The notes below the pieces were generated by a model. That model was not told the origin of the DNA and made no database searches. It saw only the letters and a program-made list of their open reading frames with translations. From positions 3,162,001 through 3,226,000 of the forward strand of contig OZ240673.1 in assembly GCA_965198755.1 (NCBI GenBank): DNA of 64,000 nt, read 5' to 3'. The DNA comes from BOG-908 sp963692875. Its GTDB lineage: Bacteria; Pseudomonadota; Alphaproteobacteria; Acetobacterales; Acetobacteraceae. This document shows positions 17,105-26,174 of this stretch, one piece after another (position 1 is the first letter of the stretch; the number at the start of each line of letters is the position of its first letter). A program made the translations under genes and the position numbers.

Positions 17105-18481
17105 CGCCCGCTGCCGCAGCGCCACGCTCACCTGCTCCAGCACCGGCGCCCACTCCGTCGGCTTAGACTGCCGGAACAGGCGCAGGCTCGGATACCAAGG
17201 GTTGTCCGCACGATCGAGCAGCCAGCGCCAATCGGCGGGCTCCGGCACCAGCACCCAGGCCTCTCGGCCGAGTGCTCCGGCCAGGTGCACGACAGCGGTG
17301 TCCACCGCGATGACGAGGTCCAGGTTTTCCATGGCAGCGCCGGTCTCCGCAAAATCGGTGAGTTCCTGCGAGAGGTCGGTGAAGTGCGGCTGGGAGGCGG
17401 CGAACGCGCGGTCCTCGTCCGGGAATGGCTTCTGCAGGCCGAAGAAGTCCACCCCTGGCACCGCGAGGATCGGTGCGAGCGTCGACATACGGGTGGAGCG
17501 GCGCAAGTTGTTGGGGTGCGTCGGGCGGCCGGACCAGGCCAGGCCCACGCGCAGGCGGCGTTGCGGCTGGAGCTGCTCCAGGCGTTGCCGCCAATGGACC
17601 ACGCGGTTGGGGTTGACGGTGACGTAGGGAATGGACGCCGGGATGCTGGAGAGCTCGGTGCCGAAGATCTGCGGCAGGCTGGAGAGCAGCACGTAGGCGT
17701 CGTGCGGCGGGGCGTCGGCCCAGCGGTCAAAACAGAGATCGACGTCCGGGTGGTGGCCGAGCAGGGCGGTCACCTCCGGGCCCCAGCCGATGGCGAGTTT
17801 AGGCACACGCTGTTTCACCCAGGGGATGTATCGGGCGAACTGGATCATGTCGCCGAAGCCCTGGTCGGCCACCAGCACCAGCGTGCCGCCCGGCAGGTGC
17901 ATGCCGTTCCACTGCGCCGCGGTCATCTTGGGCAGGGTGCCGCGCGCCTGGTCCAGCTTGTTGCGCCAGGCGTATTCCAGCCAGCCGGGCTGGTATTCGC
18001 CGGTGGACAGGAGCAGCTCGCCCAATCCCATGTGGGCCGGCGCACTTTCCGGCTCGCGCGCCATTGCCTCGCGGTAGCGCAGCGAGGCGAGGTCGCGTTC
18101 GCCGCGGGTCAGGTGGGTCAGTGCCAGCTCCACCCGGTGGGCGGCGGTGTCCGGGCTGGTGCGCACCGCTTCCAGGCCGGAGGCGAGCGCCTCGTCGAGC
18201 ATGTTCTTGCCGCGGTAGAGGGCGCACAGGTTGAGGTGCCAGTTGCCGACGTTGGGCTGCTTGGCGAGCGCGGATTTCAGGTGCTCGATCGCCTCATCGG
18301 CACGACCTTCCTGGCCAAGGATGCCGCCGAGCAGGCCCAGCGCGCCGGGCAGGTCGGGCTGGGCGGCCAACAGGTCGCGGCAGATGCCGATGGCCTCGTT
18401 GATTCGGCGCAGCTTGGCGGCCTGGAGTGCGCGGGTCAGCGCCTGGTCGGGCGTCTCCTTCTGCGCCGTACTGTCTGACAT
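17102..18481 (-). CDS. TPR protein with GT9-like glycosyltransferase domain
   Basis: 459 residues. Residues 1-170 are tetratricopeptide repeats (for example GALGLLGGILGQEGRADEAI and AHMGLGELLLSTGEYQPGW). Residues 190-459 resemble family 9 ADP-heptose transferase folds: LVLVADQGFGDMIQFARYIP, LRVGLAWSGRPTHPNNLRRS and DLVIAVDTAVVHLAGALGR. Such TPR-GT9 fusions are common in alphaproteobacteria and usually uncharacterised. Its stop codon coincides with the tip of AHP copy 10. Monocistronic, with an ATG start at 18481. Confidence 0.8.
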   Translation of the reverse strand: MSDSTAQKETPDQALTRALQAAKLRRINEAIGICRDLLAAQPDLPGALGLLGGILGQEGRADEAIEHLKSALAKQPNVGNWHLNLCALYRGKNMLDEALASGLEAVRTSPDTAAHRVELALTHLTRGERDLASLRYREAMAREPESAPAHMGLGELLLSTGEYQPGWLEYAWRNKLDQARGTLPKMTAAQWNGMHLPGGTLVLVADQGFGDMIQFARYIPWVKQRVPKLAIGWGPEVTALLGHHPDVDLCFDRWADAPPHDAYVLLSSLPQIFGTELSSIPASIPYVTVNPNRVVHWRQRLEQLQPQRRLRVGLAWSGRPTHPNNLRRSTRMSTLAPILAVPGVDFFGLQKPFPDEDRAFAASQPHFTDLSQELTDFAETGAAMENLDLVIAVDTAVVHLAGALGREAWVLVPEPADWRWLLDRADNPWYPSLRLFRQSKPTEWAPVLEQVSVALRQRA

Positions 18482-18563
18482 GGGCTGGGCTGGTCCTTGT
18501 TGGCGACGCGAACCGTTCTAGCCAGGAGCTATGCGAAACGAAAGTGGCTCGGCGGAACCACAG

Positions 18564-18626
18564 CGAAGCAAGCGCTTCTTCTCGAAGAAGGAAGCTCAAA
18601 CTTTTGATCCCTCGGTGGCGTCGTTG
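18564..18626 (-). repeat. AHP half-element, copy 11 (R-like left arm)
   Basis: Tip GCGAAGCAAGCG, hairpin CTTCTTCTC / GAAGAAGGAAG, then CTTTTGATCCCTCGG, matching the inner flank of R-type copies. No right arm. It abuts the TauE-like pseudogene. Confidence 0.7.
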
Positions 18627-19362
18627 ACGCATGCGATTTTGTATTTGTTGCTGTTTGTGGCTGCGCTGTTTGCCGGGGCGCAGAACGCACAAGCCGGCAG
18701 CGGGTCGTTCATTACGTTCCGGCACTACTGCTGGCCGGCTTGGGCGCGCGCGCGGCCAACATCACCTCGTCGGTTTGCGCTGTTTCCGGGGCAGTTGACG
18801 GCGCAGCCTTGTTCGCCGGACCGAAGAAGCGAGCGTGCGCTCCCTCGTGCTGACCAGCCTGATAGGCAGCGACCTCGGCGCGCTGCTGCTTCTGCTTCTG
18901 CTGCTGCTGCTGCTGGCGACGCCGGACAGCTTCTTTCAGCCGGTGCCGTTCCTCGTGTTGTTGCGCCAGGAGTGTGCGCCCAGAGAAACGTTTTGCGGCG
19001 GAATAGCGCGGGTGCCGCGCATCGATCGCCCCGGGGCGCCGCGTTTGCCCAGTTCGGCATTGCGATCTATGGCGGATTTGGCGGCTGGATCGGGATGCTG
19101 ATGCTCGCTGCGTTGACGCTGGCCGGGTGGCCGGCAGCCCCGGCTGCGGCGACGAAGGAACGTGCTTGCCGGCGTGACGAACGCCTCTGCGGTGTTGATT
19201 TTTGCTTTCTTACGGGACGTGCGTTGGGCGGCCGACCTGGCCGTCATCCTCGGTGCGATCATCGGCGGACGGGCGGGCGCGTGGATGGTGTTGCGAGTGA
19301 GCGAAAGCTGCGCGCGGGGGATGTTGTGCTGGACGTGGCGTCACGATCGGGCTGTTTGTCCA
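18624..19362 (+). pseudogene. TauE/SafE-family membrane exporter, decayed
   Basis: Pieces of a sulfite-exporter-like permease run in order but in different frames: ILYLLLFVAALFAGAQNAQA with GSFITF (from 18624), then VRSLVLTSLIGSDLGALLLL, AQFGIAIYGGFGGWIGMLML, and finally VLAGVTNASAVLIFAFLRDV with VILGAIIGGRAGAW. At least three frame changes and a CTG-codon expansion (18883-18915) break it, so no full-length product is possible. An AHP half-element lies at its 5' end. Nothing else in the stretch suggests an active gene. Confidence 0.85.
18883..18915 (+). repeat. CTG/CTT leucine-codon microsatellite
   Basis: Eleven consecutive CTG or CTT triplets within the TauE/SafE pseudogene. They extend what was probably a short leucine run before TPDSFF and look like replication-slippage growth after the gene lost constraint. 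Confidence 0.85.
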
Positions 19363-19723
19363 ACAAGAGCTTCTTCTTTGGAGAAGAAAGCGGTGCAGGT
19401 CCCGGCGCGGCCGCCTTCTTCGCTGCGACCCGACGACGGCTGCATTCTCCGGCTTTCTTCGATGTCGGCTTTTCGTTCGGCCGTTCGGCCTGCTCAAGGC
19501 TTGCGCAGCGACCGCCGCAGGCGGCTCGGCCTTGAACAGGCTGGACGGCCGAGCGACGATCGCGAGTCGAAGGGAGCTTCCACGTGGGTCAAGACGCGCC
19601 CAACGTGGGCTCGGATCCGCCGCTCAAAACATTTGTGTGCTTGCTCTTGCAAACCCATCCGGAGACGGATGCCAAAAAGACCGAAGCTATGTTAGTTCTT
19701 GCTCCAGATACCAACCATTTGCC
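19363..19723. other. Gene-free stretch with repeat debris
   Basis: Contains a decayed AHP-type hairpin (CTTCTTCTTTGG / GAGAAGAAAG near 19370) and a roughly 100 bp segment at 19464-19565 that is related in inverted orientation to 32228-32345. No supported coding region; the remaining 150 bp toward 19723 show nothing recognisable. Confidence 0.6.
19464..19565 (+). repeat. Dispersed segment shared with 32228-32345
   Basis: Reads GATGTCGGC ... CCTGCTCAAGGC ... GGCTCGGCCTTGAACAGGC. The reverse complement of 32228-32345 shows the same blocks in the same order (GATGTCAGC, CTGCTCAGGG, CGGCCTCGCCTTGAACAGGC). Both copies sit beside AHP half-elements in decayed DNA. Confidence 0.55.
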
Positions 19724-20695
19724 TCACGGCACCAGCACAGTGCTCCCTGTGGTCTGCCGCGCCTCCAGCGCCGCGTGGGCGGCAGCTGCGTCGTTTAACG
19801 GGAACGTCTGGCTCGCGCCGGCCTTTACCGCGCCGCTGGCGATCACGGCGAACAGGTCGGCCGCCATGCGCTCGAGGTCTGAGCGTTTGGCGGTGTAGGT
19901 CGCCAAGCTCGGCCGGGTGATGAAAAGGCTGCCCTTTGCCGCCAGCATGCTGGGCTCGATCGGCGGCACCGAGCCGGACGAGGACCCGAAAGTGACCATC
20001 AGCCCGAGCGGCGCCAGACAATCCATGCTCGCCTGAAAGCTATCCTTGCCGACGCTGTCGTAGACGACGGGGACCATGGCGCCGCCGGTCAGCCGCTTGA
20101 CCTCGGCTGCCAGAGACTGGTGACCGACGACCACATGCGCGGCGCCATGCCGGGCGGCGAGTTCGGCCTTGGCTTCGGTGGAGACCACGCCGATGACGGT
20201 AGCACCGATGTGCTTCGCCCATTGGCAGAGCAGCAAGCCCACGCCGCCTGCTGCCGCATGCACGACGATCGTCTCGCCTCTCTGCAGGTGATGCGTCCGG
20301 TGCAGGAGATACTGTGCCGTGAGGCCCTGCAGCATCACCGAAGCTGCGGTGTTGAAGTCGATGCTGTCCGGCAAACAGATCAGGCGGTCGGCCTGGATAA
20401 CGCGGTTAGTGGCGTAGGCGCCGAGCGGCCCGGCGTAGGCAACGCGGTCGCCGACCGCGATGCTGTCCACACCGGAGCCGATCGCGGTGACGACGCCAGC
20501 ACCTTCCTGGCCGATGACGGCGGGAAAACCGGGTACCTTGTAGTGGCCGGTGCGGAAGTAGACGTCGATGTAGTTGAGACCGATCGCGTGCTGCTGCACC
20601 AGCGCCTCGCCCGGGCCGGGATCCGGCAGGGGCACGTCATCCCAGCGAAGCACGTCCGGCCCGCCATAGCTGTGGATGCGGATTGCTTTGCTCAT
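19724..20695 (-). CDS. qor: NADPH:quinone reductase (zeta-crystallin type)
   Basis: Medium-chain reductase without zinc, 323 residues. GLNYIDVYFRTGHY and PAVIGQEGAGVVTAIGSGVD mark the catalytic domain; VVHAAAGGVGLLLCQWAKHIGATVIG is the NADPH-binding Rossmann segment (AAGGVG). Catalyses one-electron reduction of quinones. ATG at 20695 overlaps the ogt stop, so the two are probably cotranscribed from the ogt side. First gene of a 7.3 kb region without AHP elements. Confidence 0.93.
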   Translation of the reverse strand: MSKAIRIHSYGGPDVLRWDDVPLPDPGPGEALVQQHAIGLNYIDVYFRTGHYKVPGFPAVIGQEGAGVVTAIGSGVDSIAVGDRVAYAGPLGAYATNRVIQADRLICLPDSIDFNTAASVMLQGLTAQYLLHRTHHLQRGETIVVHAAAGGVGLLLCQWAKHIGATVIGVVSTEAKAELAARHGAAHVVVGHQSLAAEVKRLTGGAMVPVVYDSVGKDSFQASMDCLAPLGLMVTFGSSSGSVPPIEPSMLAAKGSLFITRPSLATYTAKRSDLERMAADLFAVIASGAVKAGASQTFPLNDAAAAHAALEARQTTGSTVLVP

Positions 20696-21165
20696 TGGAC
20701 CTCCAGGTGCGCAGCCAACGGCAGCGGACCTTGCTCAAGCGTCAGTAGCCACCGTTTAGTTTCGAAACCGTCACCGCCCGAGTAGCCGCCGAGGCCGGTC
20801 TTGCCAACGACGCGGTGGCACGGGATGATGATGGGGATCGGGTTGGCAGCGTTGGCGCTACCGACCGAGCGCGCCGAGCCGCCGGCGCGTGCCATTAGGC
20901 CGGTGTAGGACACCGTCTGGCCGTAAGGAATGTCTTGCAAGGCCTGCCACACGGCGCGGCGATAGGTGCTGCCACCTGGCGCCAGCGGAAGGTCGAAGCT
21001 GCGGCGCTCTCCGTCGAAGTAGGCTTGCAGCTGGTCCCGGCCGCGCATCAGGAGCGCCGTCGCTGCCTGGTCCCGGCCGAAGCCCCAATCGAGGGACACG
21101 ATGGCGCCATCCTCCTCAGACAAGGTCAACGCGCCAAGCGGCGTGTGGAACGAGAGCTGCGGCAT
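20692..21165 (-). CDS. ogt: Methylated-DNA-[protein]-cysteine S-methyltransferase
   Basis: Suicide repair of O6-methylguanine. 157 residues; active-site PIIIPCHRVVGKTGLGGYSGG with the acceptor Cys near residue 117, and helix-turn-helix region YRRAVWQALQDIPYGQTVSY. Divergent from the ferredoxin gene, with about 100 bp between start codons, and overlapping qor by 4 bp. Confidence 0.95.
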   Translation of the reverse strand: MPQLSFHTPLGALTLSEEDGAIVSLDWGFGRDQAATALLMRGRDQLQAYFDGERRSFDLPLAPGGSTYRRAVWQALQDIPYGQTVSYTGLMARAGGSARSVGSANAANPIPIIIPCHRVVGKTGLGGYSGGDGFETKRWLLTLEQGPLPLAAHLEVQ

Positions 21166-21268
21166 GGCGGATGACTACGCCCGGCAGGCGTGCCGCGCCA
21201 GGGGCTTTGACGCCTTGTGCCACTCCGGCGCGGCCACAACATCGAACCCTCCAAGCGGGAACCCTGCC

Positions 21269-21607
21269 ATGGCCACACGCCTCGCCAACGATCCGGAGCT
21301 GACCTTCACTTTCCACGTCTTCGTTTGCACGAACCGGCGGCCGGAGGGACACGCGCGGGGAAGCTGCGCCGCCAAGGGCGCCGAGCGGTTGCGCGACTAC
21401 ATGAAGGCGCGGGCCAAGGAGTTGGGCTTGCCGGACACGCGCATCAACACGGCCGGGTGTCTCGACCGCTGCGAACTCGGCCCGTGCATCGTAGTCTACC
21501 CGGACGGTATTTGGTACAGCGTAGCGACCACTGCGGATGTGGATGCGGTTCTGGCCGAGCACCTGCAGGCAGGCGGGCGGGCGCGCGCTTTGATGCTGGA
21601 CCAATGA
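21269..21607 (+). CDS. Thioredoxin-like (2Fe-2S) ferredoxin domain protein
   Basis: 112 residues. Four Cys of a thioredoxin-like 2Fe-2S ferredoxin: FVCTNRRPEG, GSCAAKG and TAGCLDRCELGPCIVVYPDG. The fold matches the NuoE C-terminal/Shethna-type family. ATG at 21269 is preferred over upstream in-frame starts because homology begins at TFTFHVFVC. Overlaps mnmE by ATGA, so it is the first gene of the mnmE-parB operon. Its electron partner is not known. Confidence 0.88.
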   Translation: MATRLANDPELTFTFHVFVCTNRRPEGHARGSCAAKGAERLRDYMKARAKELGLPDTRINTAGCLDRCELGPCIVVYPDGIWYSVATTADVDAVLAEHLQAGGRARALMLDQ

Positions 21608-22905
21608 CCGGCGGGCGGTCTGACCGTGACACGATCTTCGCCTTGGCGACCGGCGCAGGGCGCAGCGCGGTCGCGATCATGCGTTTGTCCGGAGAAGCGT
21701 CAGCGCGCATCACTGCCGCGATGTGCGGCAGCGTGCCGCCTGCCCGCCGGGCAACGTTGCGGCCCGTATATGGGCCGGGCGGGGCCTTGCTGGACCGGGG
21801 GCTGGTCCTGTGGATGCCGGGGCCGGCCAGCTATACGGGGGAGGACACGGCGGAGCTCCACCTTCACGGGAGCATCGCTGTTACAAACGCAGTGGCGCGG
21901 GCGTTAGTGGAACTCGGTGCACGGCCTGCCGAGCCGGGCGAGTTCACGCGACGCGCCTTCCTGGCAGGACGGATGGACTTGCTGGAAGCCGAAGCGGTTG
22001 CCGACCTGGTTGCGGCGGACACCGAGACGCAACGCGTGCAGGCGCTTGGCCGCATGGGCGGCGCGGCGGGAGGACTGGTGCATGACTGGTCGGACCGGCT
22101 GACCCGGTGCCTTGCCTTTCAGGAAGCAACCATCGACTTTCCCGACGAGGCGTCGGAGCAGCCCGGGCAGCGCACCGCCGACGAGATCGGGGCGCTGGCC
22201 GAGGAGATCACGGGCCACCTGGCGCACGCACCTGTAAGCGAGCGTGTGCGGCACGGCGTGGTGGTCGCTATCTCGGGCGAGCCTAACGTGGGCAAGTCCT
22301 CGTTGTTCAACGCGCTCGCCGAACGTGAGGCGGCGATCGTCTCGCCGATGCCTGGTACCACGCGTGACGTGCTGGAGGTGGCACTCGACCTGGGCGGCGT
22401 TGCGGTGACGCTGGTCGATACGGCCGGGCTGCGCGAGACGAGCGATCCGCTCGAGGCGGAGGGCGTGCGGCGGGCCAGGGCACGCGCCGCCTCGGCACAC
22501 CTGGTTCTGGAAGTGGTCCAAGCCGGGACGACCTGCGCCGCTTCGGTGGCGGCTGCGGACGTGATCAGAATTGCCAGCAAAATCGACCTCGCGGCGGCGC
22601 CGGACGGCGTTCTTGGCGTCAGCGTGGTGACGGGTGAAGGTCTGGACGTGCTGAAATCCCGCCTGTTGGAGCACGCATCCCGGCTGACCGGACGTGGTGA
22701 GGCAGCGCTGTTCGCGCGCGCGCGCCAGGTCGCAGCGTTGCGGGAGGTGTCAGACGGGCTGCAGGCGGCGACGGTGGCTTTGATGCCCGAGTTGCGGGCG
22801 GAGGAATTGCGGACAGCGCTGGCTGCGCTGGGCCGCCTGGCTGGCCGCATCGATACCGAAGCCGTGCTCGATGTGGTATTCGGTGCGTTTTGCATCGGCA
22901 AGTAG
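21604..22905 (+). CDS. mnmE: tRNA modification GTPase MnmE
   Basis: With MnmG, adds carboxymethylaminomethyl to U34 of certain tRNAs. 433 residues: N-terminal formyl-THF domain (DTIFALATGAGRSAVAIMRL), inserted G domain with GEPNVGKSSLFNAL, TTRD, DTAGLRET and SKID in place of NKxD, and the canonical C-terminal FCIGK whose Cys is catalytically important. ATG in a 4 bp overlap with the ferredoxin gene. Confidence 0.97.
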   Translation: MTGGRSDRDTIFALATGAGRSAVAIMRLSGEASARITAAMCGSVPPARRATLRPVYGPGGALLDRGLVLWMPGPASYTGEDTAELHLHGSIAVTNAVARALVELGARPAEPGEFTRRAFLAGRMDLLEAEAVADLVAADTETQRVQALGRMGGAAGGLVHDWSDRLTRCLAFQEATIDFPDEASEQPGQRTADEIGALAEEITGHLAHAPVSERVRHGVVVAISGEPNVGKSSLFNALAEREAAIVSPMPGTTRDVLEVALDLGGVAVTLVDTAGLRETSDPLEAEGVRRARARAASAHLVLEVVQAGTTCAASVAAADVIRIASKIDLAAAPDGVLGVSVVTGEGLDVLKSRLLEHASRLTGRGEAALFARARQVAALREVSDGLQAATVALMPELRAEELRTALAALGRLAGRIDTEAVLDVVFGAFCIGK

Positions 22906-22913
22906 GATCGGTG

Positions 22914-24782
22914 ATGCCGGACGAGGCTGATTTCGACGTGGTTGTCGTAGGGGGCGGGCACGCGGGGACGGAGGCTGCGGCCGTAGCGGCTCGGATGGGC
23001 CCGCGCACGTTGCTGGTGACGCAGCAGCTTGGCCGCATCGGGGAGTTGTCGTGCAACCCCTCGATTGGGGGCATCGGCAAGGGGCACCTCGTCCGGGAGA
23101 TCGACGCGCTGGACGGCATCATGGGCCGGGCGGCCGACGAGGCCGGTATCCACTTCAAAATGCTCAACCGCAGCAAGGGCGCTGCGGTGCGCGGAATGCG
23201 CGCGCAGGTGGACCGGGCCGCCTACCGTCTGGCGGTGCAGCGCCTGCTGAGCGAGACGCGCGGGCTCGTGCAGGAGGAAGATCAGGTTGTCGGCCTGGTC
23301 ATCAAGCGCGGGCGGATCACCGGTGTCGTCCTGGGCTCAGGCAAGACGCTCACCTGCCGCGCTGTGGTAGTCACCACGGGGACGTTCCTGAACGGCGTGA
23401 TCCATGTCGGTCATGCGCAAAGTCCGGCCGGACGCATGGGAGAGCCACCGTCGACCCGACTGGCAGAAAGCTTCCGGCAACTGGGGCTGCCGATGGGCCG
23501 GCTAAAAACCGGCACGCCGCCTAGGCTCGACCGCCGCTCCATCGACTGGGACGCATTGCCGGAAGATTGGGGCGATGCCGTGCCGGAGCTGTTCAGCGTG
23601 CTCAGCCGCGGCCTGGTTCAGCCACAAATCGAGTGTCGCGTCACCCGCACCACACCGGCTACGCACGCCTTGATCCGTGCCAACCTGACCGCATCGGCGA
23701 TGTATGGTGGCGCAATCAGCGGCAAGGGGCCCCGCTACTGTCCGTCCATTGAGGACAAGGTCGTCCGGTTCGGCGACCGCGACGGTCACCAGATTTTTCT
23801 CGAACCTGAAGGATTGCCGGGATCGGCCGACGGCGAGGTTGTCTATCCGAACGGACTCTCGACCAGCTTGCCCGCGTTGCTTCAGGCAGACATGCTGTCC
23901 ACTGTGCCGGGACTGGAACGCGCCCGCATGGTCCGGCCCGGCTATGCCGTGGAATACGACTACGTCGATCCGACGTGTCTGCAACCTAGCCTGCAGACCA
24001 AAGCGGTCGCAGGCTTGCTCCTGGCGGGGCAGATCAACGGCACCACCGGATACGAAGAGGCGGCTGCGCAAGGCGTGTTGGCCGGCATCAACGCGGCTCG
24101 GCTCGCGGCGGGGCTCGATGTGATCTTGCTCGACCGGGCCTCGAGCTACATTGGCGTCATGGTCGATGACCTGACATCCCAGGGCGTCTCCGAACCATAT
24201 CGGATGCTTACCTCCCGGGCGGAGTATCGCTTGTCCATACGTTGTGACAACGCCGATCTCCGACTAACTCCGCTGGGAATGACGATCGGCTGCGTCGGCG
24301 ACACGCGGGCGCGCAGCTACTTGGCATTTGAGGCCGAGTTGAGCGTCGCCCGCGGCCGAGCCGAGCAGGATACGCTCACGCCGTCGGAGCTGGGGCGGGT
24401 GGGTATCAATGTCTCACAGGACGGCATTGCAAAGCGGCTGCAGGATGCGCTGGTCAAAACCGACGACATCGCCCTGATCGGCCGGGCTTTCCCATGGTTC
24501 GCGGCGATGTCTGCGCGCGTCCGGGATCAGATGGTCACGACCGCTCTGTATGAGGGCTACATAGCAAGGCAAGACGCTCAAATTCGTCAGTTCCGCAGGT
24601 CGGAGACGGCCAGCATCCCTGCAGATTTGGACTACAACGTCATCCCTGCGCTCGGAACTGAAGCGTGCGAACGCTTGAGTAAAGCGCGACCTAAGTCGAT
24701 CGGCGCGCTGACGAGAGTTCCGGGCCTGACACCATCAGCTTCACTGGCAGTGATGGCTTATGTTAGGAGGTCAGCCGAGTGA
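22914..24782 (+). CDS. mnmG: tRNA U34 carboxymethylaminomethyl enzyme MnmG
   Basis: FAD/NADH-dependent partner of MnmE, 622 residues. FAD motif VVVVGGGHAGTEAA at the N-terminus, SCNPSIGGIGKGHLVREIDA, GTFLNGVIHVGH and TSRAEYRLSIRCDNADLRLT are all diagnostic. ATG at 22914 is chosen over the codon at 22890 because homology starts at FDVVVVGGG. Ends in a GTGA overlap with rsmG. Confidence 0.97.
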   Translation: MPDEADFDVVVVGGGHAGTEAAAVAARMGPRTLLVTQQLGRIGELSCNPSIGGIGKGHLVREIDALDGIMGRAADEAGIHFKMLNRSKGAAVRGMRAQVDRAAYRLAVQRLLSETRGLVQEEDQVVGLVIKRGRITGVVLGSGKTLTCRAVVVTTGTFLNGVIHVGHAQSPAGRMGEPPSTRLAESFRQLGLPMGRLKTGTPPRLDRRSIDWDALPEDWGDAVPELFSVLSRGLVQPQIECRVTRTTPATHALIRANLTASAMYGGAISGKGPRYCPSIEDKVVRFGDRDGHQIFLEPEGLPGSADGEVVYPNGLSTSLPALLQADMLSTVPGLERARMVRPGYAVEYDYVDPTCLQPSLQTKAVAGLLLAGQINGTTGYEEAAAQGVLAGINAARLAAGLDVILLDRASSYIGVMVDDLTSQGVSEPYRMLTSRAEYRLSIRCDNADLRLTPLGMTIGCVGDTRARSYLAFEAELSVARGRAEQDTLTPSELGRVGINVSQDGIAKRLQDALVKTDDIALIGRAFPWFAAMSARVRDQMVTTALYEGYIARQDAQIRQFRRSETASIPADLDYNVIPALGTEACERLSKARPKSIGALTRVPGLTPSASLAVMAYVRRSAE

Positions 24783-25387
24783 GTGTTTCACGTGAAACAC
24801 TCGTCGAGGCGCCCAATGTTTCACGTGAAACACGAGAGAGACTTGAGGTGCTGGAGCGCCTAATCCGCTTATGGAATCGTAGGATCAACCTCATCAGCCG
24901 CACGGACGAGCCCGTTCTCTGGAAACGCCACATCAGCGATTCGCTGCAGTTGACACAGTTCATACCGCCTGAAACCACCTCCGCAATCGACATTGGCTCA
25001 GGCGCCGGGTTTCCCGGCCTGGTACTTGCCATAGCTACCAACATCCCGTTTATCCTCGTCGACTCCGACGCTCGAAAAGCCGCCTTCCTTGTCGAAGCAT
25101 CACGCGTAACATCCGCGCCGGCACGCGTTGTCAACGCCCGGATTGAAACCGCTTGCCTTGTCCCCGCTTCCCTCGTCACCGCTCGTGCGCTTGCACCACT
25201 GTCTCAAATCCTTCCCTGGGCCGCGCCGAACCTGACAGAAGGCGGAACCCTCCTCCTTCTGAAAGGCAAATCGGTCAAACGGGAGGTTGAGGAGGCGTCT
25301 GCCGCATGGACCATGCACGTCGACCACCGTATAAGCGCCACCGGAGACGGCGTCATGTTGCGGATCACTAGGATTGCTCGTGCCTGA
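24779..25387 (+). CDS. rsmG: 16S rRNA (guanine527-N7) methyltransferase RsmG
   Basis: 202 residues; AIDIGSGAGFPGLVLAI is the SAM site and SRTDEPVLWKRHISDSLQ the conserved N-terminal block. The first 18 codons carry two parS sites, which translate as the repeated VSRET. GTG start in a GTGA overlap with mnmG. It overlaps parA by 8 bp. Confidence 0.96.
   Translation: MSVSRETLVEAPNVSRETRERLEVLERLIRLWNRRINLISRTDEPVLWKRHISDSLQLTQFIPPETTSAIDIGSGAGFPGLVLAIATNIPFILVDSDARKAAFLVEASRVTSAPARVVNARIETACLVPASLVTARALAPLSQILPWAAPNLTEGGTLLLLKGKSVKREVEEASAAWTMHVDHRISATGDGVMLRITRIARA
24784..24799. promoter_or_regulatory. parS site 1 (ParB binding)
   Basis: Perfect 16 bp palindrome TGTTTCACGTGAAACA, the near-universal chromosomal parS. 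It lies within rsmG codons and directly upstream of parAB, where ParB would nucleate the partition complex. Confidence 0.97.
24817..24832. promoter_or_regulatory. parS site 2 (ParB binding)
   Basis: Second identical TGTTTCACGTGAAACA, 33 bp downstream of the first (three helical turns, so on the same face of the DNA). It also encodes VSRET in rsmG. Confidence 0.97.
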
Positions 25388-26174
25388 AGATGACAGCCGA
25401 CAAACCAGGATCCTGGCCATCGCCAACCAGAAGGGCGGCGTTGGTAAGACAACAACGGCGATCAACGTAGCAACCGGCTTTGCACAGAACCGCCAGCGCG
25501 TCCTGCTGCTTGATCTTGATCCGCAAGGCAACGCCTCGACTGGGCTTGGGTTAGATCGCGCGAGCCGAGGGGCAGGCACTTACGCCATGCTGCTGGAGGG
25601 CCGAACTGCCCTGTCGCTTATCCAACCGACGCTGATCCCAAACCTCGACATCATCTCGGCGGACCCAGACCTCGCAGGCGCCGAGGTTGAGCTAGTGTCA
25701 ATGGATCAACGCGAGTACCGGCTTGCCCAATCGCTTCGCGACGTCAGCGGCTACACCCACATCATCATCGACTGCCCGCCCAGCCTGAGCCTGCTGACCC
25801 TCAACGGCCTGGTTGCAGCTACCTCGGTGGTGGTGCCGCTGCAATGCGAGTTCTTCGCGCTTGAAGGAATCAGCCAACTGGTCAAAACGATTGAGCTAGT
25901 CAAGCGCAGCCTCAACCCGAGGTTGACACTACAGGGCATCGTGCTGACCATGTTTGACCGCCGGAACAACCTCTCCGACCTGGTTGCAGCAGACGCGCGC
26001 AGCTTCTTCGGCGACAGGGTATACGACACCATGATCCCTCGGAACATCCGCATCTCCGAAGCCCCGAGCCACGGCAAGCCAGTGCTCATCTACGACCGCA
26101 ATTCGGCCGGCGCGCTCGCCTACAGCAAGCTCGCCACCGAGATGCTCGCGCGCGAAGAAGCGACGGTCCGATGA
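25380..26174 (+). CDS. parA: Chromosome partitioning ATPase ParA
   Basis: 264 residues with the deviant Walker A motif AIANQKGGVGKTTTAINVA, LLDLDPQGNASTGLG (Walker A') and HIIIDCPPSLSLLTLNGL (Walker B). Binds DNA nonspecifically and moves ParB-parS complexes. GTG at 25380 is chosen over TTG at 25374 and overlaps rsmG by 8 bp. ATGA overlap with parB. Confidence 0.97.
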   Translation: MPEDDSRQTRILAIANQKGGVGKTTTAINVATGFAQNRQRVLLLDLDPQGNASTGLGLDRASRGAGTYAMLLEGRTALSLIQPTLIPNLDIISADPDLAGAEVELVSMDQREYRLAQSLRDVSGYTHIIIDCPPSLSLLTLNGLVAATSVVVPLQCEFFALEGISQLVKTIELVKRSLNPRLTLQGIVLTMFDRRNNLSDLVAADARSFFGDRVYDTMIPRNIRISEAPSHGKPVLIYDRNSAGALAYSKLATEMLAREEATVR

